From contig CBDDIR010000003.1 of the NCBI GenBank assembly GCA_965229115.1, positions 806,001-870,000 of the forward strand: DNA of 64,000 nucleotides, written 5' to 3'. Shown here piece after piece: positions 25,862 through 34,492 of the stretch. The notes beneath the pieces are model-generated. The model searched no databases. It saw only the letters and a list, made by a program, of their open reading frames with translations, and was not told the DNA's origin. Source of the stretch: UBA7672 sp965229115 (GTDB lineage Bacteria > Pseudomonadota > Alphaproteobacteria > Caulobacterales > Hyphomonadaceae). The stretch's first letter is position 1, and each line of letters starts with the position of its first letter. The position numbers and the translations under genes were made by a program.

Positions 25862-26265
25862 CGCACCCACATGAGGGAGGTCCAGGAGACGTCCGAAACT
25901 CTGGATGTGAGTGCGTTGGCCGGCGTGGCTATCGAGGCGTCAGCGCGGAGCTTTGGGCTCTGGACAGCACAGCGAGGAAGTCCTGCGGGGAACGTCCCGT
26001 GGGGCGAAACGAACTTCGACGGCATGGCCTCCGGGGGATGTGAAACCGGAGGGGCCAGGGGGACGGTCGGTTAGGCCCCCTGACACGCTGAACCGGGTGA
26101 CCAGGCACGGAGCTAAGGCGCCAGGGGCAACGACGTACCCTGGAAGACCGAGACAACTCCCCATGCGGCTGAACCGGGACAAACGGCCAGACACGGGGCG
26201 CGTGAAGACGCGCAACAGCTGATCGCAAGGTCAGCACAGGCACTACCCACGGCGTGACTTCATGC
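25862..26265 (+). ncRNA. Candidate structured non-coding RNA of unknown class
   Basis: About 400 bases with no credible protein frame but many consecutive hairpins. Stems: CGCAC/GTGCG plus CACAT/ATGTG (25862-25872 with 25905-25915); GGCCTCCGG with CCGGAGGGGCC (26026-26034 and 26046-26056); AGGGGG with CCCCCT (26057-26062 and 26076-26081); CCAGGG with CCCTGG (26121-26126 and 26138-26143); GCGCGT-GAAG-ACGCGC (26198-26213); and a 7-bp stem closed by a GCAA tetraloop (26218-26235). The GNRA loop and the upstream TATAAT favour the plus strand. It does not match RNase P RNA, tmRNA, 6S or SRP RNA by motif. It could be an orphan guide-type RNA of an IS200/IS605 relative (HEARO-like), but no nuclease gene is near. 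Confidence 0.5.
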
Positions 26266-26350
26266 GCCCCGCTCCCTCTCGGGAGAGACGAACACAAGCA
26301 TCACGGACAGCGCGCGCTGGTCCGAACGACCAATCGTGAGCCCGCGCTCG

Positions 26351-26467
26351 TCCTTCGACGGACGCACGCTCACGCGTGCTGCTCAGGATGAGCGCTTCTT
26401 GAGATCAGCACTGAGGCCAGAGAAGCGCTCATGCTGAGCAGCGCCTGAAAGGCGCGTCCGTCGAAGC
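26351..26467. repeat. Long palindromic repeat, copy B
   Basis: Second copy of the element at 25590-25699. TCCTTCGACGGACGC at 26351-26365 pairs with GCGTCCGTCGAAG at 26454-26466. The inner arm GCTGCTCAGGATGAGCGCTTCT (26378-26399, 22 bases, one mismatch) pairs with 26421-26442. It lies just downstream of the RNA candidate, so the two copies bracket it. Confidence 0.8.
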
Positions 26468-26519
26468 ACGAGCGCGGGGCTCACGACACGATGTTTGAAA
26501 ACGCGCCCAGCGCGAAGCG

Positions 26520-26939
26520 CTAAACCTTCCGCCGCATCAGCTTCAGCCCCGACCAATCCGCATCCACCGCGCACACCTTCACATCCACCAGCCCCATCGG
26601 CAGGCAGATCTTGCGGATGCCATCCTCGGTCAGGTCAACGAACATCGCGGATGATTTCTTCGGCCACGACACCCAGATCATGCCGCCCTGCGCCAGCCGC
26701 GCCTCGACCTTCGGCAGGTCGCGCGCCAGCCCCGCAACATCCCGCACAAACAGGTGCACGAAGTCGAAACTGCCGCTCGCAGGCGCAGTCTTCCGCGCCG
26801 CAATCAGAGCGCCATTCGTCAGCTCGGCATAATCTTCAGGCGGCGCAATGACGATGGCTTTCGAGCCTTCCTTCCAGCCAAGCTTGGCAATCAGGCTCTT
26901 GCCCGAATACCCCGCAGCGCTGGACGGCGGCTTGACCAT
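26520..26939 (-). CDS. DUF3052-family protein
   Basis: A 139-residue soluble protein. SAAGYSGKSLIAKLGWKEGSKAIVIAPPEDY, HLFVRDVAGLARDLPKVEARL and GGMIWVSWPKKSS match the DUF3052 pattern: a K.G...G.k...l.aP start, then a W.SWPKk core. GGAG lies 5 bases before the ATG at 26939; an in-frame GTG two codons earlier is the alternative. It follows dapD by 10 bases and is probably the last gene of that operon. Function unknown. Confidence 0.85.
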   Translation of the reverse strand: MVKPPSSAAGYSGKSLIAKLGWKEGSKAIVIAPPEDYAELTNGALIAARKTAPASGSFDFVHLFVRDVAGLARDLPKVEARLAQGGMIWVSWPKKSSAMFVDLTEDGIRKICLPMGLVDVKVCAVDADWSGLKLMRRKV

Positions 26940-26949
26940 CGTCACTCCA

Positions 26950-27819
26950 TCAGGTGCGCAGCAGTTCGTTCACGCTCGTCTTCGAGCGCGTGCCCGCATC
27001 GACCTGCTTCACGATCACGGCGCAGTAGAGCGACGGCGACCAGTTCTGCCCCGGCATCGTCTTGGTCGACGGACGGTTGCCCGCCACCACCACGGAGTAG
27101 GGCGGCACTTCGCCGAACAGCGTCTCGCCCGTCTCGCGGTTCACGATCGGTGTCGACTGGCCGAGATAGACGCCCATGCCGATCACCGAGCCTTCGCGCA
27201 CGATCACGCCCTCGGCCACTTCCGACCGCGCGCCGACAAAGCAGTTGTCCTCGATGATCACCGGGTTCGCCTGCAGCGGCTCAAGCACGCCGCCAATGCC
27301 AACGCCGCCCGACAGGTGGCAATGCTTGCCGATCTGCGCGCACGACCCAACCGTCGTCCACGTATCCACCATCGTACCTTCGCCGACATAGGCGCCGATG
27401 TTCGTGAAGCTCGGCATCAGCACCGCGTCCTTGGCGACGAATGCGCCACGGCGCACGACAGCGCCCGGCACAGCGCGGAAACCAGCAGCGGCAAACTGCT
27501 GCGCCGTCCAGCCTTCGAATTTCGTCGGCACCTTGTCGAAATACGGGCCCGGCTGCGAGGACGACAGCGCATCAAGGTCAGCGCCCATCACGCGGTTCGG
27601 GTTCAGGCGGAAGGACAGCAGCACGGCCTTCTTCAGCCACTGGTTCACGATCCACTTGCCCGAAGCATCCTTGGTCGCCACGCGCTGTGCGCCGCTGTCG
27701 AGCGCTTCAAGGGCGGCTTCCACCGCATCGCGCACCTGGCCACGGGTGTCGACGGACAGCGAAGTGCGGTCCTCCCACGCGGCATCAATTGTGGCGGCGA
27801 GGGCTTGGGTATCGGTCAC
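26950..27819 (-). CDS. dapD: Tetrahydrodipicolinate N-succinyltransferase
   Basis: Transfers succinyl from succinyl-CoA to tetrahydrodipicolinate in the lysine/meso-diaminopimelate pathway. The 289-residue length, N-terminal helical domain (AATIDAAWEDRTSL) and left-handed beta-helix hexapeptide repeats (AFVAKDAVLMPSFTNIGAYVGEGTMVDTWTTVG, IEDNCFVGARSEVAEGVIV) are standard. It starts at a GTG with GGAGA upstream. It lies in a minus-strand cluster with argB and a HAD nucleotidase, as in Caulobacter relatives. Confidence 0.96.
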   Translation of the reverse strand: MTDTQALAATIDAAWEDRTSLSVDTRGQVRDAVEAALEALDSGAQRVATKDASGKWIVNQWLKKAVLLSFRLNPNRVMGADLDALSSSQPGPYFDKVPTKFEGWTAQQFAAAGFRAVPGAVVRRGAFVAKDAVLMPSFTNIGAYVGEGTMVDTWTTVGSCAQIGKHCHLSGGVGIGGVLEPLQANPVIIEDNCFVGARSEVAEGVIVREGSVIGMGVYLGQSTPIVNRETGETLFGEVPPYSVVVAGNRPSTKTMPGQNWSPSLYCAVIVKQVDAGTRSKTSVNELLRT

Positions 27820-27883
27820 GCTGGATCTCCGTCCGAATTATCAAGGGCGGATTACAATGTCCGGCAGCCAGCGCCAAACAGAA

Positions 27884-28573
27884 TCAGACCTGCCGGGCCG
27901 CAGCGGTCTTGATGCTCCCCAGAAACAGCCCCAGATCCTCGATCACATGATGGACATGTGCCGGTTGGCCCGGCTCCTCGGGGGAGGCCCCCCAGCGGCG
28001 CCCGGCCCGGATCAGCACCGTCGTCATGCCCCGCTGATGCGCCGGCAAAAGGTTCTTCGCCAGGTCCTCGAACATGGCCGACCGCTTCGGGTCCGCCCCC
28101 GTTCGCGCAAAGAACTTGTCGAACGCCGCCACCTGCGGCTTGGGCGCATAATCGGCCGCAACGATGTCGAACATGTCGTCGAACAGATGGTCGATCTTCA
28201 GCTTGCGCGTGATGTTCTCGGCGTGCTTGCGCGAGCCGTTGGTGAACACATATTTCTTGCCGGGCAGCTTGCCGATCACCGTGCCAAGTTCCGGCAGGCC
28301 ATCCAGCGGCGCCAAGTCGATGGCGTGGACGTAATCAAGAAATTCCTCCGGCGGAATTTTATTGATCGCCATCAAGCCGGACAGTGTCGTGCCATGCTCG
28401 GCATAATAACGCCGCTGCAGCTCCTTCGCCTCCAGGGGCGGAAGGCTGAGGGTTCGCGACACGAACTCCGTCATCTTCACATCGATCTGTGCAAACAGAT
28501 CGCAGTGCGAAGGGTACAGCGTGTTGTCGAGGTCGAAGACCCACGCATCGACGTGAGAGAGATCAGCGCTCAC
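27884..28573 (-). CDS. HAD-family pyrimidine 5'-nucleotidase
   Basis: A 229-residue haloacid-dehalogenase phosphatase. Motif I is WVFDLDNTLYPS with nucleophile and acid Asp; motif II KYVFTNGSRKHAEN; motif III/IV Lys and Asp in PKPQVAAFDKF and MFEDLAKNLLPAHQRGM. The LYP and helical cap (FVSRTLSLPPLEAKELQRRYYAEHG) mark the pyrimidine 5'-nucleotidase subgroup common beside dapD in alphaproteobacteria. The start is a GTG overlapping the previous stop (GTGA), so translation is coupled. Confidence 0.9.
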   Translation of the reverse strand: MSADLSHVDAWVFDLDNTLYPSHCDLFAQIDVKMTEFVSRTLSLPPLEAKELQRRYYAEHGTTLSGLMAINKIPPEEFLDYVHAIDLAPLDGLPELGTVIGKLPGKKYVFTNGSRKHAENITRKLKIDHLFDDMFDIVAADYAPKPQVAAFDKFFARTGADPKRSAMFEDLAKNLLPAHQRGMTTVLIRAGRRWGASPEEPGQPAHVHHVIEDLGLFLGSIKTAAARQV

Positions 28574-29622
28574 GGTTTCGGGCGAACCGGCGCAGCAAAG
28601 GCGCTGTCGAAGAACTCATACACCAGCTTGCCCTCTTCAGGCGCGGCCGTCTCCACGAACTGCTCCGAGCGATACCGCCGCTGTTCGCAATTCTCATTGC
28701 CGAGGATCGCAAACTGCGCCCGCGATGTGCAGAACTTGGTGCTCGCGCCCTTGAGCAGGCGAATGCCCTGCGGCGTCTCCATCTCGGCGAACACATAGTG
28801 CGGCGCCGTGATCAGGCTCTCATCCACCGTGCGCACGCACAGATTGGCCTCGATCGTCCACCAGCCGCGCGACTCCAGTCCATCCGGCCTGAACCGCGCC
28901 ATGGCGGCCACGATCCGGTTGCCCGTCCGGTTGCACAGCATCATGCCCACAGCCATCGACCGCTTCCGGGCCACATCCTCGAGAATGTCGATCAGGTCGC
29001 CCATCGACGTATTCACCGGCTGCTTCCGCTCTACCAGGAAGTCCGAGATAGCGGCGCGGGTCTCGCGGCCGAGATAGCCGTCGACCACGTCCTGGAAGAT
29101 GCCCGCATCGTTGAGCAGGCGCTGCACGCCGGCATTCTCCGCCGACTGCCCGCCCTTGTTGTAGAGGTCGGTCTCCTTGAACGTCATCGACCCGCTGGGC
29201 TTGTCGAACCGCACAGCCTGGAAGCCGCGCTGCTCGAGGCCCATGGAGGCGCAGGACGAGGGGTTCTCGACAGCGAACGAACCATTGTTGTCCACGCAAA
29301 GCGGAATCTCGCCGCTCCAGTCGCGCTGGCCGCCGCGATGGGCCTTGGACGAGCGGGCAAACACGAAATAGACGCCGGTCTTCAGCGGCCCCTGGATCGC
29401 CGTGCGGCACTGGCCGGGGCGCAGGCGCGTCCAGCCCTCGACGATAACTTCCTCGCCATCCGGCCGGCCCGTCGCCGCCTCGATGACGTAGCTTGTCTTG
29501 TTGCAGAGCTCCCAGCCCGATTGGCCCTGGGCGGACGAGGGCAGGGTCAATGCAGCAGCGCCCAGCGCAACCAGCGCGGCGAGCTTGATCGATCCTTTAG
29601 CGAACCAGCGTGCCAGCGCCAT
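28570..29622 (-). CDS. DUF1036-domain secreted protein
   Basis: A 350-residue exported protein (signal peptide ending SAQGQ). It carries two DUF1036 copies: WELCNKTSYVIEAATGRPDGEEVIVEGWTRLRPGQC, and MMLCNRTGNRIVAAMARFRPDGLESRGWWTIEANLCVR, each with paired Cys. Between them is a peptidoglycan-binding-like segment (LLNDAGIFQDVVDGYLGRETRAAISDFL). The ATG at 29622 lies within the last 26 bases of argB, and its stop overlaps the HAD start. So it is an in-line operon member, absent from the simplest version of this gene order. Function unknown. Confidence 0.85.
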   Translation of the reverse strand: MALARWFAKGSIKLAALVALGAAALTLPSSAQGQSGWELCNKTSYVIEAATGRPDGEEVIVEGWTRLRPGQCRTAIQGPLKTGVYFVFARSSKAHRGGQRDWSGEIPLCVDNNGSFAVENPSSCASMGLEQRGFQAVRFDKPSGSMTFKETDLYNKGGQSAENAGVQRLLNDAGIFQDVVDGYLGRETRAAISDFLVERKQPVNTSMGDLIDILEDVARKRSMAVGMMLCNRTGNRIVAAMARFRPDGLESRGWWTIEANLCVRTVDESLITAPHYVFAEMETPQGIRLLKGASTKFCTSRAQFAILGNENCEQRRYRSEQFVETAAPEEGKLVYEFFDSAFAAPVRPKP

Positions 29623-30523
29623 GCTCAGTGAACAGCTCCATGAGGAGGGCGTGCGGTTTGCGGCCATCCAGAATGACCGACGCCTCGACTCCCTTTTCCA
29701 CTGCTTGCATCGCCGTTTCAAGCTTGGGAATCATCCCCCCTTTAGCAGTTCCGTCTGCGATCAATCCGCGCGCTTCGGCCACTGTGAGTTGCTTGATAAG
29801 ATTGCCGTTCTTGTCGAGCACGCCGGTAACATCGGTGAGGAACAGCACGCGCTTGGCGTTAAGCGCTGCGGCAACGGCTCCGGCGGCAGTATCGGCGTTG
29901 ATATTGAAGCTGCGACCATCCGCGCCGACGCCCACAGGCGCGACGACCGGAATGAAATCGTCCTCGGCTTGGCGGGCGAGGGCGTTCAGCACCGACGGGT
30001 CCACCTTGTCCGGTTCGCCCACGAAACCAAGATCGACTACCCGCTCGATATTCGAGTCCGGATCTTTCTTGGTCTTGGTCGCCTTAACGGCCGTAATCAG
30101 GTTGGCGTCCGAGCCCGACAGGCCAACAGCCTTGCCGCCAGCTGCGTTGATGGCCCGCACGATCGACTTGTTGATCGCGCCAGCCAGCACCATTTCGACG
30201 ATTTCCATCGAGGCGGCGTCGGTGACGCGCAGGCCGTCCTCGAAGGTCGAAACGATCCCGAGCTTGTCGAGCATCCGCCCGATCTGGGGGCCGCCCCCGT
30301 GCACCACCACCGGGTGAATGCCCAGCAGCTTCAGCAGCACCACATCCTTGGCGAACATGAGCGCAAGCTCTTCGTTCTCCATGGCGTGGCCGCCGTATTT
30401 GATGACGATCGTCTTGTTGTCGTAGCGCTGGATGTACGGCAACGCCTCCGAGAGCGTTCGCGCAGTGGCGAACGCATCGCTGGCTTGCAGGGCATTCATC
30501 GCGGCAATCTCGGTATTCGTCAT
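29597..30523 (-). CDS. argB: Acetylglutamate kinase
   Basis: Phosphorylates N-acetylglutamate in arginine biosynthesis. The 308-residue amino-acid-kinase fold has IVIKYGGHAMENEELALMFAKDVVLL (phosphate-binding Lys and Gly-Gly), HPVVVHGGGPQIGRMLDKLG, the substrate region GLSGSDANLI, and NINADTAAGAVAAALNAKRVLFLTDVTGVLD. The N-terminal extension (first about 25 residues) is the helix that makes arginine-sensitive hexamers in this enzyme type. The gene overlaps the next one by 26 bases. Confidence 0.97.
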   Translation of the reverse strand: MTNTEIAAMNALQASDAFATARTLSEALPYIQRYDNKTIVIKYGGHAMENEELALMFAKDVVLLKLLGIHPVVVHGGGPQIGRMLDKLGIVSTFEDGLRVTDAASMEIVEMVLAGAINKSIVRAINAAGGKAVGLSGSDANLITAVKATKTKKDPDSNIERVVDLGFVGEPDKVDPSVLNALARQAEDDFIPVVAPVGVGADGRSFNINADTAAGAVAAALNAKRVLFLTDVTGVLDKNGNLIKQLTVAEARGLIADGTAKGGMIPKLETAMQAVEKGVEASVILDGRKPHALLMELFTEHGAGTLVR

Positions 30524-30577
30524 GCGCGGCGGTCTACAGGGTTTTGGCCCGCGGATGAAGGGGCCAGTTTTAGCCCC

Positions 30578-32497
30578 TTATTTGACCACCGGAAGGATCA
30601 CCGAACTCGGGCTGGCGGCCGAGCGATAGATGCTCTGGGTCGCTTTTTTGTAATCTCCCGGCTTCGCGTAGAAGATGTTCGGCACATAGGTCTGCGGGTT
30701 GCGGTCATAGAGCGGGAACAGGGTCGACTGGACCTGCACCATGATCTTGTGGCCCTTCCGGAACACGTGATCGACGTTCGGCAGGCCGAACTTGTATTCC
30801 TCGACCTTGCCGGCCTTCAGCGCCTGTGGTTTTCCGAAATCCTTCACATAGCGACCGCGGAAGATTTCGAACCCGACGCCCATCTGCACGCCGGCCGTAT
30901 CCGGCTGATAGGTATCGCCGTCCGGATAGACGTCGATCAGCTTCACGACCCAATCCGAGTCCGTTCCGGTGGTGGACGCGAACAGGTTGACCTGCGGCGC
31001 ACCCATGATGTGGACATCGCTGTCCAGCACAGGCGTCTCGTATTCCAGCACGTCGGGGCGGCCCGAAACGAAGCGCTGATCGGCGACCAGCCATGTCGTC
31101 CAAGACGTGCGATCGCGCATATGAACCGGGCGCGGCACGAACGGCACGGGCTTGGCCGGATCGGATGTGTACTCGTCATGCGCATCTGCGCCGCCAGCGG
31201 GCTTCGTCCAGCCCAACTTGCCATCGGCCTGCAGGTAGAGCGGCGTCGACGTGCCCACCGGCCACGACTTCGACTCGTCCCACTTGTTCGTGCCCGTCGC
31301 ATAAGTCAGCGCCTGCGGCGTCTTCGGATCGGGAGCGCCTTTCAGGTAGCGATCGAGGAACGGCTTCATGTAGCGCGAGCGGAACTCCAGCCCCGTATCA
31401 CCCGGCAGCTTGTACCAGCCGAGCTCTGTCGCCGGATAGTTCACGCCCGAATGTCGCCACGGCCCGATGACGAGATGCAGCTTGTCATTGTTGACGTCCT
31501 TTGGCTTCAGCGTGTGATAGACCTTCGGCGCACCATAGCTGTCTTCCTGGTCCCACTGACCAACGACCAGCATTGTCGGCACCGTCAGCGGCTTGTCCTT
31601 CAGCCAGCCATCAACAGCCTGCTGCGACCAGAAATCGGTGTAGGCAGGGTTCTGGAAAAGCTTCTGCACGAAGGGATAGGCCTCGAGCCCATACTTCTTC
31701 GCATAGTCGCCCGCCGAACCGGCCTGCAGGAATTTCAGATAGTCGTCGCCCGAACCATTCGCGACATCGCCATTGTCGCCGGCATTGGTTGTCATCGAGG
31801 TCACATAATCGAAGTTCGGCTGACGGAACGCGCCGTTGTGGAACCAGTCATCGCCCATCCACCCGTCGACCATCGGGCTCTGCGGCACCGAAGCCTTCAG
31901 GGCAGGGTGCGGATTGATCGTCGCGACCAGCGCCGTGAACCCGACATAAGACGAGCCGGTGATGCCAACCTTGCCGTTCGTTTCCGGCACGTTCTTCACC
32001 AGCCAGTCGATCGTGTCGTAGGCGTCGGTGGATTCATCCACCGTCGTCTTGTTCAGCGGCCCGATGATCGGCCGGTTCATCACGAAGTCGCCTTCGGATT
32101 TCGTACGCCCGCGAATGTCTTGGTACACGCGAATGTAGCCGTCATTGACGAACTCGGCGTCCATCACCGGCAGGATGTCCACCAGCTTCTGGCTGCCCAT
32201 CCGCGCCGTTGCTCGGCCTGCATTATAGGGCGTGCGCGACAACAGGATCGGCGCATTCTTCGCGCCCTTGTACATCGCGATGACGGTGTAGAGCTTCGCT
32301 CCATCCCGCATCGGGATCATCACTTCGCGGCGGATGAAGTCCGCCTCCGGGCGCGTGAAGCTGTAGGCGGGGTTCATCTCCGGCGTCATCGGCGTGACGG
32401 CCGGAGGTTGCTGGGCAAGCGCGATGGCCGATACGCCGAAGGCCAGGGCCCCGAAAGCGAAGGTAAAGCCGGTTGCAGCGAGGATTTTGCGTTTCAT
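30578..32497 (-). CDS. CocE/NonD (X-Pro dipeptidyl-peptidase S15) family hydrolase
   Basis: A 639-residue secreted alpha/beta hydrolase. Signal peptide ends ALAQQ. Catalytic Ser lies in the GSSYVGFTALV elbow; RDGAKLYTVIAMY, LLSRTPYNAG and GRTKSEGDFV are S15/CocE motifs. The C-terminal jelly-roll (VLDSDVHIMGAPQVNLFAST, FRKGHKIMVQVQSTLFPLYDRNPQ) completes the fold. Substrate could be N-terminal X-Pro peptides, glutaryl-type amides or esters. ATG at 32497 with GGAG upstream. It sits between argB and the ABC-2 exporter genes. Confidence 0.9.
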   Translation of the reverse strand: MKRKILAATGFTFAFGALAFGVSAIALAQQPPAVTPMTPEMNPAYSFTRPEADFIRREVMIPMRDGAKLYTVIAMYKGAKNAPILLSRTPYNAGRATARMGSQKLVDILPVMDAEFVNDGYIRVYQDIRGRTKSEGDFVMNRPIIGPLNKTTVDESTDAYDTIDWLVKNVPETNGKVGITGSSYVGFTALVATINPHPALKASVPQSPMVDGWMGDDWFHNGAFRQPNFDYVTSMTTNAGDNGDVANGSGDDYLKFLQAGSAGDYAKKYGLEAYPFVQKLFQNPAYTDFWSQQAVDGWLKDKPLTVPTMLVVGQWDQEDSYGAPKVYHTLKPKDVNNDKLHLVIGPWRHSGVNYPATELGWYKLPGDTGLEFRSRYMKPFLDRYLKGAPDPKTPQALTYATGTNKWDESKSWPVGTSTPLYLQADGKLGWTKPAGGADAHDEYTSDPAKPVPFVPRPVHMRDRTSWTTWLVADQRFVSGRPDVLEYETPVLDSDVHIMGAPQVNLFASTTGTDSDWVVKLIDVYPDGDTYQPDTAGVQMGVGFEIFRGRYVKDFGKPQALKAGKVEEYKFGLPNVDHVFRKGHKIMVQVQSTLFPLYDRNPQTYVPNIFYAKPGDYKKATQSIYRSAASPSSVILPVVK

Positions 32498-32536
32498 GAA
32501 GGAGGGCTCCACAAATGTGTAACCCTCCTTACGCCT

Positions 32537-33367
32537 TTAGTTCTTGAGCCGGTAGCCCGTTTTGAAGATCCAGGCGACGATGCCCAGAAGCACGGCAAGG
32601 AACACCGCCGTAACCCCAAGGCTGACGGCGACATTGTCGCCCTCCAGCCCGAAGAAGGCCCAGCGGAAGCCCGAGATCAGGTGCATGACCGGGTTCATCA
32701 TGGCGATCGGCCGCCAGGCCTCAGGCAGCATGTCGACCGTGTAGAACGCCCCGCCGAGGAAGGTCAGCGGCGTCACGATCAGCATCGGAATGAAGTTCAG
32801 CTGCTCGAAGCTCTGCGCCCATATGCCGATGATGAAGCCGAACAGGCTGAACGCGAACGACACCAGGATCAGGAACACCACCATCTCGACCGGATGCAGG
32901 ATCGTCACCGGCACGAACAGATAAGCGGTCGCGAGAATGACGAGGCCGAGGATCACCGACTTGGTGGCCGCAGCGCCCACGAAGGCGATGACGATCTCGA
33001 GGTAGGAGATCGGCGCCGAGAGCAGCTCATAGATCGTGCCCGTGAATTTCGGGAAGTAGATGCCGAAGCTCGCGTTGAAGATCGAGTTGGTGAAGATCGA
33101 CAGCATGATCAGGCCCGGCACCAGGAAGGAGCCATACTCGAGCCCTTCCATCACCGGCTGCATCCGTCCGCCGATGGCGGAGCCGAACACGACGAAGTAG
33201 AGCGCCGTGGTGATAACAGGCGTTGCGAGGCTTTCCCCGATCGTGCGGAAGAAGCGCACCATCTGGAAGCGATACATCGCCCAGACGCTGTGACCGTTAA
33301 GGCCACCCGAACGGCGGCGATCTTCAACGGCTGGCATGGCGGGGCGAGCGGCTGTTGCGTCGGTCAT
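32537..33367 (-). CDS. ABC-2 type transporter permease
   Basis: A 276-residue membrane protein with about six helices (VITTALYFVVFGSAIGG, VIAFVGAAATKSVILGLVILA, LILVSFAFSLFGFIIGIWA, VFLAVLLGIVAWIF). The signature PLTFLGGAFYTVDMLPEAWRPI and NPVMHLISGFRW are typical of ABC-2 export permeases of the NodJ/YadH type. It starts 3 bases after the ATPase gene ends, so the two make one exporter. Substrate unknown; polysaccharide, lipid or drug export are all possible. Confidence 0.92.
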   Translation of the reverse strand: MTDATAARPAMPAVEDRRRSGGLNGHSVWAMYRFQMVRFFRTIGESLATPVITTALYFVVFGSAIGGRMQPVMEGLEYGSFLVPGLIMLSIFTNSIFNASFGIYFPKFTGTIYELLSAPISYLEIVIAFVGAAATKSVILGLVILATAYLFVPVTILHPVEMVVFLILVSFAFSLFGFIIGIWAQSFEQLNFIPMLIVTPLTFLGGAFYTVDMLPEAWRPIAMMNPVMHLISGFRWAFFGLEGDNVAVSLGVTAVFLAVLLGIVAWIFKTGYRLKN

Positions 33368-33370
33368 GGA

Positions 33371-34327
33371 TCAGACCTTCTGCTTTTCAGTGGCCCTGGG
33401 CGCACTGTCATTGTGGACGAGACTGACGAAGATGTCCTCGAGCGAAGACGACTTCGTATCGAGATCGCTGAACGAGATGCCGATCTCGCCCATGCGGCGC
33501 ACCAGCGAGGCAACACCCGTGCGATCGGCCTGCGTGTCGAACGTGTATTCGAGAACGTTGCCGTTATCTTTGAGCGCGAGATCCCATTCCTTCAGCTCTG
33601 GCGGAATGGCGTCGAGCTTGTCGCGCAGGTTGAAGGTCAGCAGCTTCTTGCCGAGCTTCTTCATCAGCGTGGCTTTTTCCTCAACGAGGATCAGCTCGCC
33701 CTTGGCGATGACGCCGACGCGATCGGCCATCTCCTCGGCTTCCTCGATGTAGTGAGTGGTGAGGATCACGGTCACGCCACGGTCGCGCATCTTGCGGACC
33801 AGCGCCCACATATCGCGGCGCAGTTCCACGTCGACGCCGGCGGTCGGCTCGTCGAGGAACAGGATTTCAGGTTCGTGTACCAGCGCCTTGGCGATCAGCA
33901 CGCGGCGCTTCATGCCGCCGGACAGCGCCTGCAGCTTCTCGTTGCGCTTCTCCCACAGCGAGAGATCGCGCAGCACTTGTTCAACAAGCGCATTGTTGGG
34001 CGGCAGGCCAAAGAGGCCGCGCGAATAGGTCGTCACGGCCCACACCGTCTCGAAGATGTCGATGTGCATCTCCTGCGGCACCAGACCGATCAGCGCGCGC
34101 GCCGAGCGATAGTCCTTCGCGGTGTCGAAGCCTGCAGCGGTGATCTGCCCGGTGGTCGGCGTGATGATCCCGCAGACCGAATTGATCAGCGTGGTTTTGC
34201 CTGCGCCATTGGGGCCGAGCAGGGCGAAGATCTCGCCCTTCTCGATATCGAGGTCGACGGTTTTCAACGCCTGAAGCCCGCCCTTATAGGACTTGCTGAG
34301 GCCTTTGATGGAAAGCACTGGCGCCAT
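33371..34327 (-). CDS. ABC transporter ATP-binding protein
   Basis: A 318-residue ATPase of the ABC-2 exporter. Walker A GPNGAGKTT, signature LSGGMKRRV, Walker B ILFLDEPTAGVD, H-loop TTHYIEEAEEM. The C-terminal 80 residues (LTFNLRDKLDAIPPELKEW, GVASLVRRMGEIGISFSDLDTKSSSLEDIFV) form the YadG/NodI-type regulatory extension. Partner permease follows immediately. The 165 bases upstream to engB hold no gene. Confidence 0.95.
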   Translation of the reverse strand: MAPVLSIKGLSKSYKGGLQALKTVDLDIEKGEIFALLGPNGAGKTTLINSVCGIITPTTGQITAAGFDTAKDYRSARALIGLVPQEMHIDIFETVWAVTTYSRGLFGLPPNNALVEQVLRDLSLWEKRNEKLQALSGGMKRRVLIAKALVHEPEILFLDEPTAGVDVELRRDMWALVRKMRDRGVTVILTTHYIEEAEEMADRVGVIAKGELILVEEKATLMKKLGKKLLTFNLRDKLDAIPPELKEWDLALKDNGNVLEYTFDTQADRTGVASLVRRMGEIGISFSDLDTKSSSLEDIFVSLVHNDSAPRATEKQKV

Positions 34328-34492
34328 GCGATGAGGTCCCCGTGGCTTGGCTTCTCGTTATGTTCTTATGAGCCTGCGGGCCATGTGGTGCCTTCGGGCG
34401 CGTCTGTCCAGTATGACGCGCGACAAATCGGCGATCCGACATGGGGCATGAGAAATTTTCGTGGTGCAGGCGTATCCGGCGCCCGTTTTCCG

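Noticed and set aside
25862..26265. tmRNA (the GGGGCGAAACGAACTTCGACGG stretch near 26001 resembles a tmRNA 5' end)
   Set aside because: No tag frame of the AND...AA type with a stop, no T arm and no CCA end on either side, in normal or permuted order.
25862..26265. RNase P RNA (GAGGAAGTCC at 25975 resembles the P4 strand)
   Set aside because: One A is missing from GAGGAAAGTCC and the partner strand (AGA.ACCCGGC type) and other universal regions are absent.
25929..26297. 122-codon minus-strand ORF through the RNA island
   Set aside because: Pro/Arg/Ser-rich product with no motif; the hairpin pattern of the DNA explains the region better.
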